Below are positions 50,530 through 59,817 of a stretch of DNA of 64,000 nt, in pieces. The notes under the pieces are model-generated. The model worked only from the letters and a program-made list of their open reading frames with translations, did no database searches and had not been told where the DNA came from. This DNA comes from Pseudonocardia humida (GTDB lineage: Bacteria > Actinomycetota > Actinomycetes > Mycobacteriales > Pseudonocardiaceae), in the NCBI RefSeq assembly GCF_023898865.1, contig NZ_JAGSOV010000084.1, forward strand, positions 1 through 64,000, read 5' to 3'. Made by a program: the position numbers and the translations under genes. How positions within the stretch are numbered: position 1 is the first letter of the stretch; the number at the start of each line of letters is the position of its first letter.

Positions 50530-51632
50530 GTGCAGGTGGCACGTAGACCGAGCGTGTTCGTCCGGCCGTTGTCGATGGACGAAGGCCGCAAGCTCGCGCG
50601 GATCACCCGGACCGCGAAGAACCCGGTGCGGCTGCGCCGGGCGATCGTGGTGTTGATGTCCGGCCAGGGACAGTCGGTCCGGGCCATCACCTCGTTGCTG
50701 CAGGTCAGCGAGGACTACGTGCGCGATGTCATCCACGCGTTCAACGAGCGGGGGTTCGACGCGCTGGACCCAAAACCGAGCGGGGGACGCCGCCGCAAGA
50801 TCGGTGAGCAGGTCCGCACCTGGATCTGCCGCATCGCTCGGACGTCCCCCACCGATTGGGGCCTGCACGGCTTCTCCACCTGGCGCTGACCAAGCTCCGC
50901 GACCACCTCCTCACCGAGGGCATCGTGGCTGCCATCAGTCGGGAGACCCTGCGCCGGATCCTGCGCGAGGGCGGTGTGTCCTGGCAGACCACCACGACCT
51001 GGAAGGCCTCCACCGACCCGGACTTCGTCCCGAAGATGCGCCGGGTCCTGGACCTCTACGACCACCCACCCACCGACGGCCGCGTGGTCTGCGTCGACGA
51101 GTTCGGCCCGCTCAACCTGCTCCCGCGCACCGGGAAGGCCTGGCGGCTCGTCCGTCGCCCGCGCCGGTTGCGGGCGACCTACACCCGCGCCGGCGGGGTC
51201 ATGCACATGCTCGCCGCGCTGGACCTGACCACCGGCCGGCTGTTCTACCGGATCCGCCCACGCAAGCGCGCGACCGAGTTCCTCGACCTGCTCAAGACCC
51301 TCCGCCGCCGGTGGCCTGAGGAGAAGCTCTACGTGGTCTGCGACAACTTCTCCCCGCACCACCACGCCAACGTCCGCGCCTGGTGTGAGGCCAACGCCGT
51401 CGAGTTGGTGTTCCTGCCGACCTACGGCTCGTGGTTGAACTGGATCGAGAGCGAGTTCGCCGCGCTGCGCTACTTCGCCCTCAACGGCACCGACCACCGC
51501 AGCCACGCCGAGCAGAACGCCGCGATCGCCGGCTACGTCCGCTGGCACAACACCCACGCCGAGCCGAAGGTCAACTTCGCGGTCGGCTCACCGATCCGGT
51601 CCTGGACCGATAACCCGGTCATGGCTGCGTGA
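50530..51632 (+). mobile_element. IS630-family transposase, frameshifted
   Basis: Two overlapping frames make up one transposase. The first (from GTG 50530) has the HTH half: RLRRAIVVLMSGQGQSVRAITSLLQVSEDYVRDVIHAFNERGFDALDPKP. It stops at 50889, and the DDE half continues in the next frame: ALTKLRDHLLTEG, VVCVDEFGPLNLL (Asp), VVCDNFSPHHHAN (Asp), WLNWIESEFAALRYF (Glu). A one-base loss near 50885 (TGGCGCTGACC for TGGCGCCTGACC) joins them. No slippery run is seen there, so it is probably a mutation. Terminal repeats were not resolved. Confidence 0.85.
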
Positions 51633-52311
51633 CGAGCCACTCGACGCCACGGGCAACGAACGACTCCGCGACCTGGCTGCGGCCGGGGGCGCCGGCTTCG
51701 GCTACACCGCCAGTTGGAGCTGGATCGCGATCTGACTGCTGCGGCTGCGCGTCGCCCAGCTCAACGAGCGGCCATGCTGCCCGGTGTCCATCATTCGACG
51801 CCCAGGGCTCCGGAACTCGCCCGATCCGAGATGTCGCACCCTCGCCGTGGTGCTAGACGGTCCAACTCAGGTGCGCTCCGGCGTTGATGGGCAGTGCAGA
51901 CGGTGGAGTAGACGTTCGAACGCAGCATCGTCGGCTCGTGACGGTACGTCCGAGTCCCTGTCGCTGTCGTTGCGGGGAGCACTAGGTCCTCGATCGATTC
52001 CTGCAGGTAGAGCCTTGCCGCCGATCATCGGGATGGCTCGTGCGACGGCCGAGCTACGCGCGGATCGACGTGGTCTGCGCCACTTAGTGCGCCTCCTGTG
52101 CGCCGCTTGCTAGGCACCCTAGCCTGGAACGGCTAGTCTAGTTTTGACGCCAGGCTTCCTGTGCGGACCTGATCTCGCCCGGCTCGTTCGGCGGATCGCG
52201 CGGGGTGGTGCGCTCGGGGCGCGCCGGGCCCGGCTGAACGGCAGGGCCGAGCTCGGCGCGCCCAGAGGCGCAGGACAGGTGGTCACGGAGCGTGTCGAGA
52301 GAGGAATCCAC
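51633..52311. other. Region with no supported gene; palindromes before transaldolase
   Basis: About 680 bases without a credible gene. Frames are short and lack codon bias; a piece encoding RDLAAAGGAGFGYTASWSW near 51665 may be debris. The end carries a perfect palindrome GCTAGG CAC CCTAGC (52109-52123) and TAGTCTAG (52134-52141) followed by a TTGACG box, plausible operator and promoter elements of the transaldolase gene. Confidence 0.4.
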
Positions 52312-53433
52312 GTGGCAGAGGACCGACTGGCTGCACTCACCGCGGCGGGTGTCTCGATCTGGCTCGATGACCTGTCTCGTGGTCGCCTGGTCGGCGGCGA
52401 TCTACGGCGACTCATCGACGACAAGCACGTCGTCGGAGTCACCAGCAATCCGACCACCTTCGCGGCTGCGCTCGCGCATGGCGAGGCCTACACGCCACAG
52501 ATCCGCGAGCTCGCGCGGCGCGGAGCGACGGTCGAAGAGGCTGTTCGAAAGCTCATGGTCGTGCACGTTCAGGAGGCATGCGATCTGTTCCGCGGTGTCT
52601 GGGAGGCGACCGACGGCGTGGACGGACGGGTGTCACTCGAGGTCAACCCCGAGCTCGCCGGCAGCTGTGAAGCAACCGTCGTCGAAGCCGTGAGTCTCAT
52701 GCGAGCGGTAGGCCGCCCCAACCTCTACGTGAAGATCCCTGCGACGGCGGCGGGCCTGCCGGCCATCACAGAAGCCCTCGCGCTCGGTGTGGACATCAAG
52801 GTCACGCTCATCTTCTCGGCGGATCGGTACCGCGAGGTCATGGCGGCGTACCTTGCAGGCCTCGAGCGGGCACTCGATGTCGGCGTGCTCCTGTCGGAGG
52901 TCCACTCGGTCGCGAGCGTCTTCGTCTCGCGCGTCGATGCGGAGGTGGACAAGCGCCTCGAAGAGATCGGATCGGATGAAGCGCTCGCTCTGCGGGGCAT
53001 GGCGGGTATCGCAAACTCGAGACTTGCCTATCAAGCGTTCCAGGAGACGTTTGCCGGTACGCGCTGGGAGCGCCTCGCGGCAAGGGGTGCTCGTGTGCAG
53101 CGGCCGCTGTGGGCCTCGACGGGTGTGAAGAATCCGGCTTACCCGGACACGAAATATGTCACCGAGCTCGCTGTGACCGGAACCGTGAACACGATGCCAG
53201 AGGCAACGCTGGACGCCTTCACCGATCACGGTTCTCTGCGCAGAGCAGACAACAGTGGCGCCTTTGTCGACCGTGCCGGCGAGGATCGGGAGACGATCGA
53301 CGCGATAGTCGCCGCAGGGGTCGATCTCGCAGAAGTTTTCATGGTCCTGGAACGTGACGGCATTGATCGGTTCGCCCGCTCCTGGGCGGAGCTGCACGAG
53401 ACCGTCAGGCGGTCGATGAACGTGGCCGGGTAG
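52312..53433 (+). CDS. tal: Transaldolase
   Basis: A 373-residue pentose-phosphate enzyme that transfers a dihydroxyacetone unit between sugar phosphates. Motifs: SIWLDDLSRGRL, GVTSNPTTFAAAL, VSLEVNPELA, the Schiff-base lysine in NLYVKIPATAAGL (about residue 143), VTLIFSADRY and WASTGVKNPAYPDTKYV. Length matches the actinobacterial Tal (about 370). GTG 52312 follows AGAGAGGA. Codon usage is less GC-biased than the core, and the gene lies in the accessory region with dps and ctaD, suggesting a stress-linked second copy. Confidence 0.95.
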   Translation: MAEDRLAALTAAGVSIWLDDLSRGRLVGGDLRRLIDDKHVVGVTSNPTTFAAALAHGEAYTPQIRELARRGATVEEAVRKLMVVHVQEACDLFRGVWEATDGVDGRVSLEVNPELAGSCEATVVEAVSLMRAVGRPNLYVKIPATAAGLPAITEALALGVDIKVTLIFSADRYREVMAAYLAGLERALDVGVLLSEVHSVASVFVSRVDAEVDKRLEEIGSDEALALRGMAGIANSRLAYQAFQETFAGTRWERLAARGARVQRPLWASTGVKNPAYPDTKYVTELAVTGTVNTMPEATLDAFTDHGSLRRADNSGAFVDRAGEDRETIDAIVAAGVDLAEVFMVLERDGIDRFARSWAELHETVRRSMNVAG

Positions 53434-53531
53434 AAGCTGCGGTGGCCGGGCACGAGTCGGTGTCCGAAGCCGAAGCGAGATCGGTCCCGACGAGTACAAG
53501 TGTGAAGTACGAATATGGAGGAGGTCCACCG

Positions 53532-54125
53532 ATGACCGCAACTCAGGACGGAACGGATCACGTCTTGCAATCGAGCCAACCGTGGCTGCATCAGCACGGC
53601 GGAGGGGAGATCCAGAAGTTCGGGACCGTGAAGCAGTTCCCCGTCGGATTGTCCTATGACGCGCGTATGTACGCGGGTCAGACGCTCAACCGGACGCTGG
53701 CGGACACCCAGATCCTGTACGCGCTCTACAAGAAGAGCCACTGGAATGTCCGCGGCGCGACCTTCTACCAGCTCCACCTCCTGCTCGACAAGCACGCTGA
53801 CGCACAGCTCGCTCTCATCGACGCGATCGCCGAACGCGTCCAGAGCCTGGGTGCCGTCGCGGTGGGGGATCCGCGCCACACGGCTGAGCTCAGCACCATT
53901 CCGCGACCGCCGGACGGTGTCGAGCAGGTTCCGGCGATGCTCTCGCGGTTGCTCGACGCGCACGAGCGCATCTTGATCAACGCTCACAAGGCGGCCGCCA
54001 AGAGCGCGGAGCTCGGCGACGACGGAACCAACGACCTGCTCGTCTCGCAGGTCATCCGTACCGGGGAGCTTCAATGCTGGTTCCTGGCCGAGCATCTGGT
54101 CGATACGCCTCTCGTCCGCATTTGA
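53532..54125 (+). CDS. dps: Dps-family DNA-binding ferritin
   Basis: A 197-residue Dps/miniferritin that would bind DNA and oxidise Fe(II) with peroxide. The ferroxidase residues are in KKSHWNVRGATFYQLHLLLDKHAD (His-x15-Glu/Asp type), with QLALIDAIAERVQSLG and the C-terminal QCWFLAEHLVD helix. The 40-residue N-terminal extension (TATQDGTDHVL to VKQFPVGLS) is longer than in E. coli Dps and may bind DNA. GGAGGAGG precedes ATG 53532. Same strand as tal and ctaD. Confidence 0.94.
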   Translation: MTATQDGTDHVLQSSQPWLHQHGGGEIQKFGTVKQFPVGLSYDARMYAGQTLNRTLADTQILYALYKKSHWNVRGATFYQLHLLLDKHADAQLALIDAIAERVQSLGAVAVGDPRHTAELSTIPRPPDGVEQVPAMLSRLLDAHERILINAHKAAAKSAELGDDGTNDLLVSQVIRTGELQCWFLAEHLVDTPLVRI

Positions 54126-54203
54126 CGGCCCAGTCGCCGCACGGCCGCGATATCGCTTGAGGCCGTTGTCCCTCGAACTCACATCATCTCCTGAGAAGGC
54201 GTC

Positions 54204-55916
54204 ATGACCCAGCTCGCCCCGGCCCTGGTGGCTCAACCGAACGTGAGCCGCCGATCGGCGAAGGGGTCGGTGTTCCTCAAAATGCTGCGGACCACCGACC
54301 CCAAGGACATCGCGATCCTGTACCTGGTCACGTCGTTCGGCTTCTTCCTCGCCGGCGGGGTGATGGCGCTGCTGATCCGCGGTGAGCTGGCCGTGCCGGG
54401 CATGCAGTTCCTGTCCACCGAGCAGTACAACCAGCTGTTCACCATGCACGGCACGGTCATGCTGCTGCTGTACGCGACGCCGATTCTGTTCGGGTTCGCG
54501 AACTACATCGTCCCCTTGCAGATCGGGGCTCCGGACGTCGCGTTCTCGCGCCTGAATGCGCTCTCGTACTGGCTGTTCCTGTTCGGCAGCCTGGCCGTCC
54601 TGTCCGGGTTCCTCACACCTGGAGGACCGGCGGGATTCGGTTGGTTCTCCTACGCCCCACTTCATTCTGCGCAGTATTCGCCCGGGGTGGGTGGTGATCT
54701 GTGGGTCGTCGGTCTGATCGTGTCCGGTCTCGGCACGATCCTGGGCGCCGTCAACTTCATCACCACGATCGTCTGCATGCGCGCGCCAGGCATGACGATG
54801 TTCCGGATGCCGATCTTCACGTGGAACATCCTGGTGACGGCGATTCTGATCCTGGTCGCGTTCCCGGTACTCACGGCCGGCCTGTTCGGGATACTCGCGG
54901 ACCGCCGCTTCGGTGCACATGCGTTTGATCCGGCCAACGGCGGTGTGATCCTGTGGCAGCACTTGTTCTGGTTCTTCGGCCACCCCGAGGTCTACATCAT
55001 CGCGATCCCGTTCTTCGGCATCGTCTCGGAGGTCCTACCGGTGTTCAGCCGCAAGCCGGTGTTCGGCTACAAGGGCCTGGTCTACGCGACGATCGCCATC
55101 GGAGCGCTCTCCGTCGCGGTGTGGGCGCATCATCTCTATGCCACCGGTGCGGTGCTGTTGGCGTTCTTCTCGTTCACCACGTTCCTGATCGCGATTCCCA
55201 CAGGCGTGAAGTTCGTGAACTGGATCGGCACGATGTGGAAGGGCCGGCTGACGTTCGAGACGCCGATGCTGTTCAGCGTCGGCTTCCTGGCCACGTTCCT
55301 GTTCGGTGGCCTGACCGGGATCCTGCTGGCGTCGCCGCCGTTGGACTTCCACGTCTCGGACACCTACTTCGTGGTGGCGCACTTCCACTACGTGCTGTTC
55401 GGCACGATCGTGTTCGCCACCTACGCCGGCATCTACTTCTGGTTCCCGAAGATGACCGGCCGCTTCCTGGACGAGACCTGGGGCAAGGTCCACTTCTGGC
55501 TCACCTTCGTCGGGTTCCACCTGACGTTCCTGGTGCAGCACTGGCTGGGCAACGAGGGCATGCCGCGCCGCTACGCCGACTACCTGCCGACCGACGGGTT
55601 CACGATGCTGAACGCGATCTCCTCGATCGGCGCGTTCGTGCTGGGTGCGTCCACGCTGCCGTTCCTGTGGAACGTGTTCCGCAGCTACCGGTACGGGCGC
55701 GTGGTCACCGCGGATGACCCGTGGGGCTTCGGCAACTCCCTGGAGTGGGCCACGTCCTGCCCGCCGCCGCGGCACAACTTCACCGAGCTGCCCCGGATCC
55801 GGTCCGAGCGTCCGGCGTTCGAGCTGCACTACCCGCACCTGGTGGAGCGGTCCCGGGCGGAGGCCCACGTCGGCGGTCGCGGCCACGCAAAGCTGCCCGA
55901 TACCGACGCTAAATGA
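54204..55916 (+). CDS. ctaD: Cytochrome c oxidase subunit I (aa3-type)
   Basis: A 570-residue heme-copper oxidase subunit I, the catalytic subunit of terminal oxidase in the membrane. Heme and copper ligands are visible: TMHGTVMLLLYATP, HPEVYIIAIPFFG with the Tyr cross-link, WAHHLYATG and VVAHFHYVLFG. Twelve hydrophobic segments fit the family. Starts at ATG 54204. No ctaC, ctaE or ctaF is next to it, so it is an orphan copy that would have to assemble with subunits encoded elsewhere. It is preceded by dps on the same strand. Confidence 0.96.
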   Translation: MTQLAPALVAQPNVSRRSAKGSVFLKMLRTTDPKDIAILYLVTSFGFFLAGGVMALLIRGELAVPGMQFLSTEQYNQLFTMHGTVMLLLYATPILFGFANYIVPLQIGAPDVAFSRLNALSYWLFLFGSLAVLSGFLTPGGPAGFGWFSYAPLHSAQYSPGVGGDLWVVGLIVSGLGTILGAVNFITTIVCMRAPGMTMFRMPIFTWNILVTAILILVAFPVLTAGLFGILADRRFGAHAFDPANGGVILWQHLFWFFGHPEVYIIAIPFFGIVSEVLPVFSRKPVFGYKGLVYATIAIGALSVAVWAHHLYATGAVLLAFFSFTTFLIAIPTGVKFVNWIGTMWKGRLTFETPMLFSVGFLATFLFGGLTGILLASPPLDFHVSDTYFVVAHFHYVLFGTIVFATYAGIYFWFPKMTGRFLDETWGKVHFWLTFVGFHLTFLVQHWLGNEGMPRRYADYLPTDGFTMLNAISSIGAFVLGASTLPFLWNVFRSYRYGRVVTADDPWGFGNSLEWATSCPPPRHNFTELPRIRSERPAFELHYPHLVERSRAEAHVGGRGHAKLPDTDAK

Positions 55917-56016
55917 TCTCCCTGTTTGTAGCTCCACGACAAGACGGCTCACGTGTTCCGGGCGCTACGCGCGGTTGGCGGGCGTGTTGCTGAGACGTAA
56001 TCCTGAGGAGGACCCT

Positions 56017-56346
56017 ATGGTCGGCTCACTGAGCGACATCCATGTCTCGGATGGCGACGCCGTGGAAACCGAGCACATTCCGATGGCGCTGACCGCGAGC
56101 GGCCTCGTCTACGACGACGGCGCCACCCAGATCTTCGAACCCGCCGGCGCCACCATCTACGTCGAGCGGGGCCGTCCGACCGAGGGCGAATGGTATCTCG
56201 ACGACGCCGGCCGCTTCTGCTCGTTCTGGCCTCCGAGGTATCGGGCGTGCTACGACCTGCGCTGGACCGTCGAGGACGGCAGAATCGTTGGGCTTCGATT
56301 TACCGAGTTCGCGGGCGGCTCCAGCTTCAATGGTCGATACCGGTGA
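56017..56346 (+). CDS. Hypothetical small protein
   Basis: A 109-residue protein, not recognised. ATG 56017 has a very strong GAGGAGG at 56005-56011. The product has an acidic start (SDIHVSDGDAVETEH), then a beta-rich aromatic core (ATIYVERGRPTEGEWYLDDAG, FCSFWPPRYRACYDLRW) with three tryptophans and two cysteines, and ends EFAGGSSFNGRYR. No signal peptide. The frame has coding-type bias. Same strand as ctaD, 100 bases after it, and possibly transcribed with it. Confidence 0.66.
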   Translation: MVGSLSDIHVSDGDAVETEHIPMALTASGLVYDDGATQIFEPAGATIYVERGRPTEGEWYLDDAGRFCSFWPPRYRACYDLRWTVEDGRIVGLRFTEFAGGSSFNGRYR

Positions 56347-56446
56347 AGGAAGTGGACGGCGGTCGACGTCCGCGAACGAGTTTCTTCATCAAACGTTAGT
56401 GTTCGCCGGGTAGTGGCGGTGTACCCGACGGATCTACCGTCGACTC

Positions 56447-56935
56447 GTGGTAACGGATGAGCAGACGCCCCGATTGCGGGCATCACGGCTGGCGCATGTC
56501 GGTGAGCTTGTAGCAGTGGTCCGGGACAAAGTCGGTGCCGGCCACTTTCGCGGGCGTGACGTGTTCCACGAGCTGTGGCATCGACTGCGACTTGTGCACG
56601 ATACCTGTGAACAAGTCGATGAGAAGGCGTGGACGGAGTATGTGGTCCGCCTCGATCGAGGGCTGGACGCACTCGCCTACGAGCTCGCGCGGGTGAGCGA
56701 GGCGCCCTCCGCCGACACCGTGCTCCACGTGCACGCAACCCGCCTCGAGATCGAGGGCTGGGCACTTCGGCTCGACCATGCCCGGGACGGCGTCCGCCAT
56801 GCACAGCTCACCACCCGACGACTGGTAGAGCGTGCCGAGCGGAACCTCGGCGAGTACCAGCTTGGTCGGACGACACGGGATGATCTCGACCGGATCATGG
56901 ACGAGGTTCGCGACACAGCGCGCGTCCAGCAATGA
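56447..56935 (+). CDS. Hypothetical helical protein
   Basis: A 162-residue protein from GTG 56447, not recognised. It is rich in charged residues and predicted all-helical (LRASRLAHVGELVAVVRDKV, AWTEYVVRLDRGLDALAYELARV, TTRRLVERAERNLGEYQLG), with coiled-coil character and no membrane segment. It ends 28 bases before the IS5-type element. Function unknown. Confidence 0.55.
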   Translation: MVTDEQTPRLRASRLAHVGELVAVVRDKVGAGHFRGRDVFHELWHRLRLVHDTCEQVDEKAWTEYVVRLDRGLDALAYELARVSEAPSADTVLHVHATRLEIEGWALRLDHARDGVRHAQLTTRRLVERAERNLGEYQLGRTTRDDLDRIMDEVRDTARVQQ

Positions 56936-56963
56936 GTTCCGGTGCCGTCGGCTTCTTGCCACC

Positions 56964-57900
56964 GAGCCCTTTCCAACCTGCTTAGGTGCGGCTCCGCGCA
57001 TGACCTGGGCGCCTGCGGGCATGAGTGAAGCCCCTGGTAGACGAGTGATTGCCTAGATCAACTCGCGGCCTACCAGGAGCTTCGGTGCCTTCCTACCCTG
57101 CGGGGTTGTCCGTGTCCAACCACGCCCTGACCACGCTGGCCACCGCCCTGCGACGCAGCCGCAAGCAGTTGGGCACCCGATGGCGACGACTCACCGTCGG
57201 CCGCCAGGCCCTGCTCGTGATCGCGCACCTACGCAAGGGTGAGACCTACACCGACCTGGCCGTCGGGTTCGGGATCGGCACGACGACCGCGTTCCGCTAC
57301 ATCCGCGAGGCCCTCGACGCCCTGGCCGCGCAGGCCCGCATCCTGGAGCAGGCGATCGAGATCGCCGCACGGAAGGCGTTCGTCGTCCTGGACGGGACGC
57401 TGCTGCGCATCGACCGAGTCGGGATGGCCTCGGGCCACGACCGACGCTTCTATTCGGGCAAGCACAAGTGCCACGGCGTGAACGTGCAAGTCATCTCCGA
57501 CCCGGCCGGTCGGCTGATCTGGGCTTCACCGGCGCTGCCCGGCGCCCGCCACGACATGGGCGCTGCCCGCGAGCACGGCATCATCGACGCCCTGGCCGCG
57601 GCCGGGGTGCAGGTGATCGCCGACAACGGCTACCGCGGCACCGGGCCAGGGTTCGACCTGCCGCAGCGACGACGTCGCGCGGACGCTGAGACCGGGCAGC
57701 GCCGGCGGCTGTCGAAGGCCCAGCGCGCGGTCAACGCCGCGCACGCCGCTCAACGCGGACCGGGCGAGCGGGCCAACGCGGTGCTCAAGTCCTGGAGGAT
57801 CCTGCGCAAGATCCGCTGCTGCCCGTCACGGGCTACTGCGCTGGTCAACGCCGTGCAGGTGCTGGTTCTCGCAGGTTGACGCCTCAAGTGGAAAGGGCTC
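56964..57900 (+). mobile_element. IS5-family insertion sequence
   Basis: A 937-bp element bounded by a perfect 12-bp inverted repeat: GAGCCCTTTCCA at 56964-56975 and its complement at 57889-57900. It contains one intact transposase gene. A matching target duplication is not visible. It lies between the helical gene and the formamidopyrimidine-DNA glycosylase remnant. Confidence 0.85.
57085..57879 (+). CDS. IS5-family (DDE_Tnp_4-type) transposase
   Basis: A 264-residue transposase: HTH-like LTVGRQALLVIAHLRKGETYTDLAVGFGIGTTTAFRY, then catalytic Asp in FVVLDGTLLRIDRV, Asp in VQVIADNGYRGTG and Glu in GPGERANAVLKSW. GTG 57085 follows AGGAGC. The frame is intact. Residues around SGKHKCHGVNVQVISDPAGRL fit the IS1647/IS5 subgroup common in actinobacteria. 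Confidence 0.93.
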   Translation: MPSYPAGLSVSNHALTTLATALRRSRKQLGTRWRRLTVGRQALLVIAHLRKGETYTDLAVGFGIGTTTAFRYIREALDALAAQARILEQAIEIAARKAFVVLDGTLLRIDRVGMASGHDRRFYSGKHKCHGVNVQVISDPAGRLIWASPALPGARHDMGAAREHGIIDALAAAGVQVIADNGYRGTGPGFDLPQRRRRADAETGQRRRLSKAQRAVNAAHAAQRGPGERANAVLKSWRILRKIRCCPSRATALVNAVQVLVLAG

Positions 57901-57944
57901 ACTGGGCCGGTCAACGTGCGTTCGTGCCGCTGCGGATGGAGCTG

Positions 57945-58781
57945 ATGCGGGTGGACGGCACCTGTTCCGTGGGCACGATCAGCTCGTTCGGCCGCCGACG
58001 GTGCTACGGGACATCTGGGCGCCGTCGTGCGGGCATCGGCCGCCGGGCCACCGGGCCGCCGGTGAGGGACGAGGGTGAGCGTGTGCACCCCGCCAAGCCA
58101 CAGGGCGTCGCGGAGAGCCTCCCGGACCGCGTCGAGCAGCCGGTGCCGCTCGGCAGGGCGCAGATCGTCCAGCTTCGCGGGTGAGGTGGAGCGCAGCGCA
58201 CCACAGGATCTCGTCGGCGAGCAGGTTCCCGATCCCGGCCAGGGCCCGCTGATCGAGTAGGCGCGCCTCGATCGGTGTGGTGCCGTGCGCGATGGTGGCG
58301 AGGACCTGCTGGTCGGTGACAGGGGCCGCGTCCGGGCCGAGATCGAGCGGGGGGCGAGGCGGATCGGGCCCAGCCGACGGGAGTCGACCAGCATGAGCAT
58401 GCCGCCATCCTCGAAGGTGAGGCGGAAGCGGGACCACCGACCTGTAGCCGCCCGGTGTGCGGCGGCCGTACCAGTAGTCGCCGCCGTCGATCTCGGTGCC
58501 GTCGGGCGCCGACGATGACGATCTTCCCGGACATGCCCAGGTGGATCCCGAGCGGTTGCCCCTCGGCTACCGACCCGTCCACGGGGGACGTGGGCACCAG
58601 AGAGCCCTGCCGAGACGGCACGCGATGACGAGGCGGCGCCCGACGAGCCCTCGCGAATCCGGTCCGGAGGGTGCGGTCGGCAGATGTAGGAGTCCCTGTC
58701 GTCGACCGTGGTGATGCAGCGGCCGAGCGCCGCCCGCTCGATGACGGTCCTGGCCGACTCCACCTCCGGCAGCTCAGGCAT
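57945..58781 (-). pseudogene. Formamidopyrimidine-DNA glycosylase (Fpg/Nei) with multiple frameshifts
   Basis: Pieces of one Fpg/MutM-family DNA glycosylase occur in order but in several frames on the minus strand: catalytic MPELPEVESARTVIERAALG at the start (from 58781), LGIHLGMSGKIVIVGA, RFRLTFEDGGMLMLVDSRRLGPIRL, then RALAGIGNLLADEILWCAALH and the zinc-finger end CPHDGAQMSRSTVGGRTS near 57980. At least four frame changes lie between them, so the enzyme cannot be made. It is 3' of the IS5-type element. Confidence 0.8.
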
Positions 58782-58940
58782 GGCCTGCTCGACCAGCGCG
58801 TCCGCGGTGACCTTGCTGAACTCGGCCTCGCGGATCCGGTTGTGGTCTTCGTTGCAGACCTCCGTGTCGGGCAGGCCTGCGCCGGTGACGTTCTCGCCGA
58901 ACTCGCCGAGCCGCAGGTCGTCGTACCCGGGTAGCGCGGG
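58782..58940 (-). pseudogene. MOSC-domain fragment fused upstream of the glycosylase remnant
   Basis: The same minus-strand frame that gives the Fpg start runs upstream and encodes LGEFGENVTGAGLPDTEV and NRIREAEFSKVT, which match the conserved GEFGEN core of MOSC-domain (molybdenum cofactor sulfurase C-terminal) proteins. The usual MOSC N-terminus and catalytic Cys region are absent. The fragment joins directly to the MPELPEVES start, a deletion junction. Confidence 0.5.
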
Positions 58941-59165
58941 CCCAGTCGTTGCAGGGCTCACGCTGGTGAACAGGAACGCGTGTTGCTCGCCGCCATGATC
59001 AGCGGTGTCGCCCCCGGCCGTTGCCGTCGAGGTCTGGACGGGCCATTCGGGTCCGGGCTGCGGCGCCTTCCAGATGCTGGCGCGGACCGTGCGGCCCTCC
59101 CATTACTCGTAGCGGGGGTGTCGTCGTTGACCGACACGTGCGCGGCCATGGGGGATCTGGTCCCT

Positions 59166-59807
59166 TCAGCCTCCGGTTTCCCGGTCGGCCGGATCGATGT
59201 CCGGCCGGAGGACCGCGTGCACACGAGCGCGCAGTGCCGGGATGACCTCTTCGGCGAACCACGGGTTGCGGGTGTGCCACCGGAAGTTCAGTGGTGAGGG
59301 GTGGACGAGGGGCATGCGGTCGGGGAGGTGGTCGCGAAACGCCCGGACCGTGTCGGTGAGGTTCGCTCCGGCGGACCCGGGCAGGTAGTGCTTCCGCGCA
59401 TGGCGGCCGATCAGGACAGTGAGCCGGACGTGCGGTAGCTCCGCGAGGAGTCGTGGATGCCAGCGTGGTGCGACGTCGGGGCGCGGCGGCAAGTCACCGT
59501 GGGCTCCCTTGCCCGGGTAGTAGAAGTCCATCGGCAGGATCGCGAACAGCGTCGGGTCGTAGAACTGGTCGTCGGTGACCCCGAGCCAGCGCCGCAGCGT
59601 CACGCCGCTCTGGTCGTTCCAGGGGATCCCGCTGCACTGCGCGCGTGTTCCCGGGGCCTGCCCGATGAGGACGATCCGCGCGGCCGGATGCGCGGCGTAG
59701 ATCGGCTGCAGGCCCGCCGCGGTCGAGGCCCGGTTGGCCGGGTCGGCGATGATCTCCTCACGGATCCGCTGCAGCACAGGACTCGTCCCCGCCGCCGATC
59801 CGTCCAT
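59166..59807 (-). CDS. Uracil-DNA glycosylase-family protein
   Basis: A 213-residue enzyme of the uracil-DNA glycosylase superfamily that would excise uracil or related bases from DNA. Motif 1 is IVLIGQAPGTRAQCSG with a cysteine nearby; motif 2 is VHPSPLNFRWHTRNPWF, the pattern seen in the Mug/UdgX-like and Udg4 branches. YYPGKGAHGDLPPRPD is the central loop. ATG 59807 is used. Divergent from nothing; it precedes MsrA in the same direction. It is separated by about 200 bases from the glycosylase remnant. Confidence 0.85.
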   Translation of the reverse strand: MDGSAAGTSPVLQRIREEIIADPANRASTAAGLQPIYAAHPAARIVLIGQAPGTRAQCSGIPWNDQSGVTLRRWLGVTDDQFYDPTLFAILPMDFYYPGKGAHGDLPPRPDVAPRWHPRLLAELPHVRLTVLIGRHARKHYLPGSAGANLTDTVRAFRDHLPDRMPLVHPSPLNFRWHTRNPWFAEEVIPALRARVHAVLRPDIDPADRETGG

Positions 59808-59817
59808 GGTGGCACAG

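Noticed and set aside
50530..51632. Programmed frameshifting of the IS630 transposase
   Set aside because: No slippery heptamer or downstream structure is visible at the joint; a simple one-base loss explains it.
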